Part shown: piece by piece, positions 12,909 through 20,225 of the stretch
Layout: the number at the start of each line of letters is the position of its first letter
Numbering within the stretch: position 1 is the stretch's first letter
Source of the DNA: Streptomyces sp. TRM68416
GTDB taxonomy: Bacteria > Actinomycetota > Actinomycetes > Streptomycetales > Streptomycetaceae
DNA length: 64,000 bases
Assembly: GCF_014596915.1 (NCBI RefSeq)
Contig: NZ_JACVWU010000020.1
Coordinates: 62,001 to 126,000, forward strand
Reading direction: 5' to 3'
Notes under the pieces: model-generated
The model's input: the letters and a program-made list of their open reading frames with translations, nothing else
The model's database searches: none
Told to the model about the DNA's origin: nothing
Position numbers and translations under genes: made by a program

Positions 12909-13640
12909 CTATCCTACGGCCGTTCCGAACAGGCTGCCCAGGGCGTACGTCACACCGGCCGCGGCACCACCCAGGGCGAGCTGCCGCAGGCCGCTGTACC
13001 ACCAGGTGCGCGCGGTCACCTTGGCCACGACGGCACCGCAGCCGAACAGCCCGAGGAGGGCCAGCAGCACGGCCGGCCACAGCGAGGTCGCACCGAGCAG
13101 ATACGGCAGTACGGGGAGCAGGGCGCCCAGCGCGAAGGAGCCGAAGGACGACACGGCGGCGACCGTCGGAGAGGGCAGGTCGCCCGGGTCGATCCCCAGC
13201 TCCTCGCGGGCGTGGATCTCCAGGGCCTGTTCGGGATCGCGGGACAACTGCCGGGCGACTTCCCGGGCCAGCTCCTCGTCAACACCACGCGCCCGGTAGA
13301 GGGCGGCCAGCTCCTCCTCCTCGTCCTGCGGGTGCTTGCGCAGCTCCCGCCGCTCCACGTCCAGCTCGGCCTCGACGAGCTCGCGCTGCGAGGCCACGGA
13401 GGTGTACTCGCCGGCGGCCATGGAGAAGGCGCCGGCGGCCAGTCCGGCGAGGCCGGTCAGCACGACGGTCTGATGGCTGACCGAACCGCCCGCGACACCG
13501 GTCATCAGGGCGAGGTTGGAGACCAGTCCGTCCATCGCCCCGAAGACCGCCGGGCGCAGCCAGCCACCGTTCACATCCCGGTGGGTGTGATTGTCACGGT
13601 GCGCCTCGTGCAGCGTCGCCTCGGTCTCGATGATGGCCAC
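12909..13640 (-). CDS. VIT1/CCC1-family metal (iron/manganese) transporter
   Basis: 243 residues from GTG 13638-13640, with AAAGGGGA upstream. The N-terminal part (HRDVNGGWLRPAVFGAMDG, then LVSNLALMTGVAGG) and the AAGEYTSVASQRE motif are hallmarks of the VIT/CCC1 family, which moves Fe2+ or Mn2+ out of the cytosol. A Glu-rich cytoplasmic metal-binding segment (VEAELDVERRELRKHPQDEEEE, about 92-113) separates the first pair of membrane helices from the C-terminal three. It is divergent from the ADP-ribosylglycohydrolase operon, and an iron-box-like palindrome lies 16-35 bp upstream of the start. Iron detoxification is the likely role. Confidence 0.88.
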   Translation of the reverse strand: MAIIETEATLHEAHRDNHTHRDVNGGWLRPAVFGAMDGLVSNLALMTGVAGGSVSHQTVVLTGLAGLAAGAFSMAAGEYTSVASQRELVEAELDVERRELRKHPQDEEEELAALYRARGVDEELAREVARQLSRDPEQALEIHAREELGIDPGDLPSPTVAAVSSFGSFALGALLPVLPYLLGATSLWPAVLLALLGLFGCGAVVAKVTARTWWYSGLRQLALGGAAAGVTYALGSLFGTAVG

Positions 13641-13655
13641 GACGATCCCCTTTAC

Positions 13656-13677
13656 AACTTAGGAAAGGCTAAGTTTA
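13656..13677. promoter_or_regulatory. Iron-box-like palindrome (DmdR/IdeR/DtxR type)
   Basis: AACTTAG-GAAAGG-CTAAGTT (13656-13675) is a perfect inverted repeat. TTAGGAAAGGCTAAGTTTA (13659-13677) matches the DtxR/IdeR consensus TTAGGTTAGGCTAACCTAA at 14 of 19 positions by my count. It overlaps the leader of the VIT/CCC1 gene, where an iron-dependent regulator would be expected. Confidence 0.5.
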
Positions 13678-13739
13678 GACAGATTCCATTCTTCGACAAC
13701 CGGAAATCTACGCCACTCGTTCCGTGATCGCCAGCAAGG

Positions 13740-13758
13740 AAAGGCTGCGCTAACCTGC
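13740..13758. promoter_or_regulatory. Second, weaker iron-box-like site
   Basis: AAAGGCTGCGCTAACCTGC matches the same consensus at 12 of 19 positions, with the right half (GCTAACCT) intact. It repeats the AGGAAAGGCT core of the first site 77 bp away and is nearer the rightward operon. Confidence 0.35.
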
Positions 13759-13909
13759 ACCTTTACCCTCACGCGCTCATTCGAAGCAGGGTCCGCACAG
13801 ATGTCGACCGGGTGACACTGTGTTCGCCGAGGCTCTCCCCTCCCCCTCCCGTGGGACACATCCGCAAAGGGTTCCGCGCCCTGGGAGCCCCCCACAGGAG
13901 AGGCCGCGT

Positions 13910-14950
13910 ATGGCATCGATCGCCTGTATTCCCCCGGTCCCGGCGCCGGGGAACGCCGCCGAACTCCGCGACCGGGCGCGCGGCGCGCTGCTCGGCCTGG
14001 CCGTGGGAGACGCCCTCGGGGCCCCCGCCGAGAACATGAAGCCCTCGCAGATCCGGGCCCGCTGGGGCCGTATCACGGGCTACGTCAGCGACACCCCCGC
14101 CGGCACGGACGACACGGAGTACGCGATCTTCTCCGGCCTCCTCCTCGCCCGCCACGGCTCGGCCCTCACCCCGGCCCATGTGGAGGCGGCCTGGCACGAG
14201 TGGATCGCCGACCGCGACGAAGGCCCCTTCCGCGGCGCCGGCTTCAGCGAACGCGGCACGCTGGAGAACCTCCGCCGGGGCCTGGCCGCCCCCATCTCCG
14301 CCCAGCACCGCCACGCCTGGAGCGACGGCCTGGCCATGCGGGCGGCCCCCTTCGGCGTCTTCGCCACCGGCCGCCCCGCCGAGGCCGCCCGCCTGGTCGC
14401 CATCGACGGCTCGGTCAGCCACGACGGCGAGGGCATCTACGGCGGCCAGGCGGTGGCCGCGGGCGTGGCGGCGGCGATGGCGGGAGCGCCCACGCTCGCG
14501 GTGGTCGCCTCCGCCCTCGCCGTCATCCCCGACGACTCCTGGACGGCCCGCTCCCTGCGCCGGGCGGTCGCGGTCGCCCACCGGGGCGAACGCGCCGTCC
14601 GCTCCGCCGTCGTCATCGGCGGCTACCCCTGGACCGACCTCGCCCCCGAGGCCGTGGCCCTCGCCTTCGGCGCCTACGCGGCCGCCGACGGCGACTTCGT
14701 CCCGGCCGTACTGACAGCCGTCAACATGGGCCGCGACGCCGACACCACGGCAGCGGTGGCGGGTGCGCTGGCGGGAGCGACCCGGGGCGCGTCCACCATC
14801 CCGGCGGAATGGGCGCAGGCAATCGGCCCGGCACAGGGAAGTTGCCTGCCGGCGATGCGCGGCCACCACGTACTGGACGTGGCGGACCTGCTGACACCGG
14901 GGGACTACGTCCTGGCAGCGGACGGAGACGGCACGGAGGCCGGCCAGTGA
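13910..14950 (+). CDS. ADP-ribosylglycohydrolase family protein 1
   Basis: 346 residues from ATG 13910, with AGGAGAG seven bases upstream. The family (DraG/ARH fold) hydrolyses N- or O-glycosidic ADP-ribose or related ribosyl bonds using two Mg2+. The N-terminal GALLGLAVGDALGAPAE, the metal-ligand motif GTDDTEYAIFSG (near residue 61) and the C-terminal NMGRDADTTAAVAGALAG are all intact, so this copy should be active. It is the first gene of a tightly packed operon and overlaps the second paralogue by 4 nt (GTGA). The substrate is unknown; ADP-ribosylated protein, a nucleoside or a ribosyl metabolite are all possible. Confidence 0.85.
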   Translation: MASIACIPPVPAPGNAAELRDRARGALLGLAVGDALGAPAENMKPSQIRARWGRITGYVSDTPAGTDDTEYAIFSGLLLARHGSALTPAHVEAAWHEWIADRDEGPFRGAGFSERGTLENLRRGLAAPISAQHRHAWSDGLAMRAAPFGVFATGRPAEAARLVAIDGSVSHDGEGIYGGQAVAAGVAAAMAGAPTLAVVASALAVIPDDSWTARSLRRAVAVAHRGERAVRSAVVIGGYPWTDLAPEAVALAFGAYAAADGDFVPAVLTAVNMGRDADTTAAVAGALAGATRGASTIPAEWAQAIGPAQGSCLPAMRGHHVLDVADLLTPGDYVLAADGDGTEAGQ

Positions 14951-16299
14951 CCCTGGAGAACGCAGGCCCGCACCCCTCAGCCCGTCCGGCGCTTGAGGAC
15001 GAGGCCGTCCAGGCCGAACGGGGGTCCAACCGCCCCATGCCCCTCAACCACTCAGCCCGTCCGGCGCTTGAGGACGAGGCCGTCCAGGCCGATGGGGGTC
15101 CAGGGGGCGGAGCCCCTTGGGCGGGGTCGAAGGGGCAGCGCCCCTTCAGGATGGGACGGGCAGGGGCGGCGGGGGCGAAGAACCACCCCCGCCGCACCGA
15201 AGGCCTCCTGCTCGGCCTGGCCGCAGGCGACGCCGCCGGCTGGCCCGCCGCCCGCCACAGAGCCGCCCGCATGCCGGACTGGACCCGCCGCCTCACCCGC
15301 GAACTCGACACCTTCGCCGAACAGAACGCCACCACCACCCTCCCCGTCCCCATCGCCCTCAACCAGCCCCCCGAACCCCTCCGCCTGGGCCCCTCCGACG
15401 ACGCCGAATGGGCGGCCTTCACCGCCGAATCCCTCCTCCGCGCCGGCGACGACACCGCCCTCGCCGACCTCAGCCGCGAACGCCGCACCAGAGCCGCCCT
15501 CGACCTCACCTGGACCGCCCTCGCCGGCGAAATCGCCGCCGCCGCCGACCGCGCCCCGGAGGTCGAATCCGCCGTACTCCCCCTCCGCGCCCGCATCTCC
15601 GTCCGCGCGGGCCTCGGCAACCTCGCCACCGGCCTGCGCCCGCCCGCCACCGGCCACGACAACCCCCACTACTTCGACGACGCCGCCTGCGTACGGGCCT
15701 GCGTCCTCGCCGTCGCCCACCCCGGCCACCCCGAACTCGCCGCCGACCTCGCCGAGTTCGACGCCCGCTACACCCAGGACGGCGACGGAGTCCACGGCGC
15801 CCGTGCCATGGCCGCCGCCCTCGCCCTCGCCCTGACCGGCGCGGACGTCGACGCCTGCGTCACCGCCGCCCTCGCCGAACTCCCGCCCGGCACGGAGATC
15901 GGCCGCAACGCCCGCCACGCCCTCACCCTCGCCCAGGCCGCCGACAGCGCCTTCGCCCTCGTCCCCCACCTGGAACACCAGATCGTCGACCACGTCTACA
16001 GCTACGGCATCGCCGCCGCCGAGACCGTCCCCGTCGCCCTCGCCCTCGCCACCGCCGCCCGCGGCCGGATCGCCGAAGCCGTACCGGCCGCGGCCTGCCT
16101 CTCCCGCGTCGCCGACTCCGCCCCGGCCCTCGCTGGCGCCCTGACCGGCGCGCTGGGCGGCGGCGCGTCGATCCCGTCCTCCTGGCGCGACGCCTGCCGC
16201 GTCCTGTCCGGCTGCGCCCTGCCCCGGCTCACCGGCACGGACCTGGTCGAACTCGCCGGACTCCTCGAAGCCACGCAACCGGCGCGATCAGGAGGATGA
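14947..16299 (+). CDS. ADP-ribosylglycohydrolase family protein 2, degenerate, with repeat-derived N-terminus
   Basis: 450 residues from GTG 14947, which overlaps the previous stop (GTGA) and has GGAGG seven bases before it. The first ~80 residues are encoded by a dispersed repeat: SARPALEDEAVQA appears twice, 25 codons apart, followed by a Gly-rich stretch. The family domain begins at about residue 78 (RRTEGLLLGLAAGDAAGWPAA). Metal motifs are altered: TDDT has become SDDAEW, and the C-terminal GRDADT motif reads SRVADSAP, so the first Asp is lost. Activity is therefore doubtful. ATG 15152 is an alternative start, but it lacks a good ribosome site. It is coupled to paralogue 3 downstream. Confidence 0.75.
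   Translation: MTLENAGPHPSARPALEDEAVQAERGSNRPMPLNHSARPALEDEAVQADGGPGGGAPWAGSKGQRPFRMGRAGAAGAKNHPRRTEGLLLGLAAGDAAGWPAARHRAARMPDWTRRLTRELDTFAEQNATTTLPVPIALNQPPEPLRLGPSDDAEWAAFTAESLLRAGDDTALADLSRERRTRAALDLTWTALAGEIAAAADRAPEVESAVLPLRARISVRAGLGNLATGLRPPATGHDNPHYFDDAACVRACVLAVAHPGHPELAADLAEFDARYTQDGDGVHGARAMAAALALALTGADVDACVTAALAELPPGTEIGRNARHALTLAQAADSAFALVPHLEHQIVDHVYSYGIAAAETVPVALALATAARGRIAEAVPAAACLSRVADSAPALAGALTGALGGGASIPSSWRDACRVLSGCALPRLTGTDLVELAGLLEATQPARSGG
14976..15185. repeat. Dispersed composite repeat inside the 5' end of a gene
   Basis: Two identical 42-nt copies of a CTCAGCCCGTCCGGCGCTTG-headed unit lie at 14976-15017 and 15051-15092. They are followed by a GC-rich tail with GGGGCGGAGCCCC-type hairpins that ends in GGGCAGGGGCGGCGGGGGCG. 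The head and tail recur almost unchanged at 40997-41417. The head resembles a repeat common between Streptomyces genes. Confidence 0.85.
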
Positions 16300-16307
16300 T
16301 TCGCCCC

Positions 16308-17483
16308 ATGACGGCCAAAACCACCGAAAACCAAGGGACGAGCCTGGACGAACGGATCACCGGAGCCCTCGTCGGAGCCGCCGTCGGCGATGCGCTCGGC
16401 GGCCCGGTGGAGGGCTACTCCCCCGAGCAGATCCTCGAACGCCACGGCGGCCGCGTCCACGGCATCGTCGGCCCCTGGAACGGCGACGCCTGGCGCACCG
16501 CCCGCCCCATCGCGCCGTACCACAAGGGTGACGGCCACGTCACCGACGACACCCTGCTGACCCACGCCCTGGTCCGGGTCTACGCGACGGTCCGCGATCA
16601 CCTGGACGCGTACGCGATCGCCGACCACCTGGTCCCGGACCTGATGACGAACCCGCGCTGGATCCCGGAACTGGAGGCGGAGGCCCTCCCCCTGCAACGG
16701 ATCTTCCTCGCCGAGAAATGGCTCGTCACCCGCCTCCACTACGGCCATGTCGACCCCCGCGAGGCCGGCACCGGCAACATCGTCAACTGCGGTGCCGCGA
16801 TGTACATGGCCCCGGTCGGCCTGGTCAACGCGGCCGACCCGCGCGGCGCCTACACCGAGGCCCTCGACATCGCGGGCGCCCACCAGTCGTCGTACGGCCG
16901 TGAGGCAGCGGGCGTCTTCGCGGCGGCGGTGGCGGCGGCGACCACCCCCGGCGCGACCCCGGACTCGATCGTCTCGACGTGCCTGGGCCTGGCGAAGGAC
17001 GGCACCCGGGCGGCGATCGAGCGGGTCTGCGAAGTGGCGTCCCGGCACACGGAGTTCGAGTCGGCGCTGGCTCCCGTGCGGCAGGCGGTCGCCCCCTACG
17101 ACACCGTGGGCCCGGACTACCGTTCCCCCTCCCTCGGCGCCCGCCGCCCCTCCCGCCTGCACGCGATCGAGGAACTCCCCGTCGCGCTCGGGATGCTGCT
17201 GGTCGCGTCCGGCGACTACCGCCACGCGGTGCTGGGCTCGGTCAACTACGGCCGTGACTGCGACTCCATCGCCACCATGGCCGGCGCCCTGGCAGGCGCC
17301 CTCGGCTCCCCCGTCCCCGAGGACTGGTCGAAACAGGTCGCCGAGGCCAGCCGCCTGGACCTCTGGGCACCACCCCGCACCCTCACCGAGGTCACCCACG
17401 AGATCTTCGAACGGGACGTCCAGCGCCGCCGCACCCGCGAACAGGCCTTCACCACCCTCGGAGGCCCGGCGTGCTCCGACTGA
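16308..17483 (+). CDS. ADP-ribosylglycohydrolase family protein 3
   Basis: 391 residues from ATG 16308, with AGGAGG 12 bases upstream; ATG 16296, overlapping the previous stop, is an alternative. It carries ITGALVGAAVGDALGGPVEGY, the metal motif HVTDDTLLTHALV (near residue 80) and NYGRDCDSIATMAGALAGALG near the C-terminus, the DxDS variant of the second metal motif. All expected metal ligands are present, so it should be active. It is longer than copy 1 and diverged from it, with an insertion containing GPWNGDAWRTARPIAPYHKG that may shape substrate choice. Copy 4 starts inside its last five codons. Confidence 0.83.
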   Translation: MTAKTTENQGTSLDERITGALVGAAVGDALGGPVEGYSPEQILERHGGRVHGIVGPWNGDAWRTARPIAPYHKGDGHVTDDTLLTHALVRVYATVRDHLDAYAIADHLVPDLMTNPRWIPELEAEALPLQRIFLAEKWLVTRLHYGHVDPREAGTGNIVNCGAAMYMAPVGLVNAADPRGAYTEALDIAGAHQSSYGREAAGVFAAAVAAATTPGATPDSIVSTCLGLAKDGTRAAIERVCEVASRHTEFESALAPVRQAVAPYDTVGPDYRSPSLGARRPSRLHAIEELPVALGMLLVASGDYRHAVLGSVNYGRDCDSIATMAGALAGALGSPVPEDWSKQVAEASRLDLWAPPRTLTEVTHEIFERDVQRRRTREQAFTTLGGPACSD

Positions 17484-18910
17484 CCTGGGTCCAGCCAGAG
17501 GACCTGATCGGCCACGAACTCCACCAGGCAGCCCAGGACGGCCGAGAACCCTCGGCCGTCGCAACCCGCTGGAAGGCGGCGGGCGGCCAGGACGCCCCCC
17601 TCCGAGCAGGCGCCTCCCCGAAACCGGCGTCGCGCTACCTGCGCCGGCTGGCAGCGGACCTCCTGGACGAACTCGCCGACCTGCCGAGCAAGTTGACGGA
17701 TCAGGAACCGACCGACCTCACCACGATCAAGGCCTCCTGCCCATCCTGGCCCACACCGCTCAGCCCGCGGGCATGCGTGCCGCCCGGGGCGGCTCCCGTC
17801 CCGCCGAGAGGCGGCACCCCGCAAGCTCGGGCAAGCGCACCGGCCCCCACGCCACCCCCCACCCCCGCCCGCTACGAAGCCGCCTGGCTGGGCAGAGCCG
17901 TGGGCTGCCTCCTCGGCAAACCCGTCGAGAAGCTCCCCCTGGACGCCATCCGCGGCCTCGCCCGGTCAACCGGCAACTGGCCGCTCACCACGTACTTCAC
18001 CGCACACGGCGTCCCCGAAGCCCTCCTCGCCGCCCACCCCTGGAACCGCCGCTCGGCCACCACCAGCCTCGCCGAGAACATCGACGGCATGCCCGAGGAC
18101 GACGACCTCAACTACCCCCTCCTCAACCTGCTCCTCCTCCAACGCCACGGCCGCACCTTCACCACCCAGGACGTGGCGGCACTCTGGCTCGACGAACTCC
18201 CCGCCGGCCGCACCTTCACCGCCGAACGCATCGCCTACCGCAACCTCCTCCTCGGCCTGGACCCCCCGCACACGGCCCGCCACCGCAACCCCTTCCGCGA
18301 ATGGATCGGCGCCCTGATCCGCGCGGACGTGCACGGCTGGACCAACCCCGGCGACCCGGCCGCCGCGGCGGAACAGGCCCACCGGGACGCCACCCTCACC
18401 CACACCGCCAACGGCGTCTACGCGGCCATGTTCACGGCCGCCACCATCGCGACCGCCGCGACCGGCACGTACGACATCCACGCCTGCCTGCGCACCGGCC
18501 TCACGGTGGTGCCCCCGGCCTCCCGCCTCGCCGCGGCGGTCACCCACGCCATCCAACTGGCCCGGGAACACGAGGACTTCGACACGGTCGTGGACCACCT
18601 GCACGCCACCCACCCCCACCACTGGGTCCACGCGATCCCCAACACCGCCCTGATCACCGCCGCCCTCACCCACGCGAACGGCGACTTCACCGGCTCCATC
18701 TGCCGTGCGGTGAGCGGCGGTTGGGACACCGACTCCAACGGCGCCACCGTCGGCAGCATCGCCGCCCTGCTCGCCGGCACCCCGTCCGCACTCCCCGACC
18801 GCTGGACGGCCCCCCTGAAGAACCGTCTGTCCACCTCCGTCGGCGACTTCGACGGCATCGGCTTCGACACCCTGGCCCACCTCACCCACCGGGAGGCAGT
18901 CCGCCCATGA
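17471..18910 (+). CDS. ADP-ribosylglycohydrolase family protein 4 with N-terminal extension
   Basis: 479 residues from GTG 17471, overlapping copy 3 by 13 nt. Residues 1-85 form an unrecognised domain beginning LRLTWVQPEDLIGHELHQAA. A Pro/Ala-rich linker follows (about 90-132, APTPPPTPARYE). The family domain then has AWLGRAVGCLLGKPVEKLP, an altered first metal motif (MPEDDDLNYPLL) and an intact WDTDSNGATVGSIAALLAG. The DDDL and WDTDSNGAT forms mark a different subfamily from copies 1 and 3, with its own likely substrate. The stop overlaps the start of the kinase stub (ATGA). Confidence 0.8.
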   Translation: MLRLTWVQPEDLIGHELHQAAQDGREPSAVATRWKAAGGQDAPLRAGASPKPASRYLRRLAADLLDELADLPSKLTDQEPTDLTTIKASCPSWPTPLSPRACVPPGAAPVPPRGGTPQARASAPAPTPPPTPARYEAAWLGRAVGCLLGKPVEKLPLDAIRGLARSTGNWPLTTYFTAHGVPEALLAAHPWNRRSATTSLAENIDGMPEDDDLNYPLLNLLLLQRHGRTFTTQDVAALWLDELPAGRTFTAERIAYRNLLLGLDPPHTARHRNPFREWIGALIRADVHGWTNPGDPAAAAEQAHRDATLTHTANGVYAAMFTAATIATAATGTYDIHACLRTGLTVVPPASRLAAAVTHAIQLAREHEDFDTVVDHLHATHPHHWVHAIPNTALITAALTHANGDFTGSICRAVSGGWDTDSNGATVGSIAALLAGTPSALPDRWTAPLKNRLSTSVGDFDGIGFDTLAHLTHREAVRP

Positions 18911-19038
18911 CCCACATCGCCGTACTCGGCAGCACGCACACGGACCTCGCCGCCTCCGCCGGAAGGGCCGCGCAGCGGACCGGGGCGCCGGACTCGCTGC
19001 CGTACCGCTCCGGGACCGTCGCACGGTACGCCTCATGA
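18907..19038 (+). pseudogene. Remnant of a PfkB/ribokinase-family kinase gene
   Basis: A 43-codon frame begins MTHIAVLGSTHTDL, a close match to the N-terminal beta-strand and turn of PfkB carbohydrate kinases (IxVxGSxNxD). After that it diverges at once into unrelated sequence (AASAGRAAQRTGAP) and stops. A normal kinase has about 300 residues. ATGA overlaps on both sides (18907 and 19035) show it occupies a true gene slot. Inference: the rest was deleted, leaving a stub that may still couple translation to the CoA-transferase gene. ADP-ribosylglycohydrolase genes are commonly beside such kinases, which supports the reading. Confidence 0.6.
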
Positions 19039-20225
19039 CCGCCGCACCCCTCAGCGGCCTGCGGGTCCTCGACTGCGCCACCCTCTTCGCCGGTCCGCTC
19101 GCCGCAACCCTGCTCGGCGACTTCGGCGCGGAGGTCATCAAGATCGAGCATCCGACGCGGCCGGACCCGTCCCGCGGCCACGGCCCGTCGAAGGACGGGA
19201 TCGGCCTGTGGTGGAAGCACCTCGGCCGCAACAAGCGCACGATCACCCTGGACCTCTCGACCCCGGGCGGCCGCGCCACGCTGCTGCGCCTCGCCGCCAC
19301 CGCGGACGTGGTCATCGAGAACTTCCGCCCCGGCACCCTGGAGAAGTGGGACCTCGGCTGGCCGGAGCTGTCCGCCGTCAACCCCCGTCTGGTGCTGACC
19401 CGGGTCACCGGCTTCGGCCAGTTCGGTCCCAGCGCCCACCGCCCCGGCTTCGGCACCCTCGCCGAGGCGATGAGCGGCTTCGCCGCGCTCACCGGCGAGC
19501 CGGACGCCCCGCCGACGCTCCCGCCGTTCGGCCTCGCCGACTCCGTCGCGGGCCTGGCGACGGGGTACGCCGTGCTCACGGCCCTCGCCGCCCGCGAGCG
19601 CACCGGCCGGGGCCAGGTCGTCGACCTCTCCCTCATCGAGCCGATGCTGTCGCTCCTCGGCCCCCAGCCCACCTGGTACGACCAACTCGGCTACGTCCAG
19701 CGGCGCACCGGCAACCGCTCCGCGAACAACGCCCCGCGCAACCTCTACCGCACGGCCGACGGAAGCTGGGTCGCCGTCTCCACCTCGGCCCAGTCGGTGG
19801 CGGAACGCGTCATGCGCCTGGTGGGCAGGCCGGACCTGATCGACGAGCCGTGGTTCGCCACGGGCGCCGACCGGGCCCGCCACGCCGACGTGCTGGACGA
19901 GGCGGTCGGCGGCTGGATCGCCGAACGCCCCCGGGACGAGGTCCTCGCGGCCTTCGAGAAGGCGGAGGCCGCCATCGCGCCGGTCCAGGACGTACGGGAG
20001 GTGATGACGGACCCGCAGTACCGGGCCCTCGACACCATCACCACGGTCGACGACCCGGATCTGGGCCCGCTGCGCATGCAGAACGTCCTCTTCCGGCTCT
20101 CCGCCACCCCGGGCGCGATCCGCTGGGCGGGCCGCCCGCACGGCGCCGACACGGACGAGGTCCTCACCGAGCTGGGCCTGACCCCGGCCGAACTGACCGC
20201 CCTGCGCGCCGAGGGAGCCGTATGA
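19035..20225 (+). CDS. CaiB/BaiF (family III) CoA-transferase
   Basis: 396 residues, usual length. Family III enzymes move CoA between carboxylic acids through an aspartyl-CoA anhydride on a conserved Asp, here probably in GLADSVAG (near residue 165). Other family marks are GLRVLDCATLFAGPLAATLLG, FGAEVIKIEHP, RNKRTITLDL, VVIENFRPGTL and TGFGQFGP. The ATG overlaps the stop of the kinase stub, and the stop overlaps the start of the CitE-like lyase, so it is translated with that lyase. Such pairs often activate a dicarboxylic or hydroxy acid and then cleave the CoA ester. The acid used cannot be told from sequence. Confidence 0.88.
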   Translation: MTAAPLSGLRVLDCATLFAGPLAATLLGDFGAEVIKIEHPTRPDPSRGHGPSKDGIGLWWKHLGRNKRTITLDLSTPGGRATLLRLAATADVVIENFRPGTLEKWDLGWPELSAVNPRLVLTRVTGFGQFGPSAHRPGFGTLAEAMSGFAALTGEPDAPPTLPPFGLADSVAGLATGYAVLTALAARERTGRGQVVDLSLIEPMLSLLGPQPTWYDQLGYVQRRTGNRSANNAPRNLYRTADGSWVAVSTSAQSVAERVMRLVGRPDLIDEPWFATGADRARHADVLDEAVGGWIAERPRDEVLAAFEKAEAAIAPVQDVREVMTDPQYRALDTITTVDDPDLGPLRMQNVLFRLSATPGAIRWAGRPHGADTDEVLTELGLTPAELTALRAEGAV

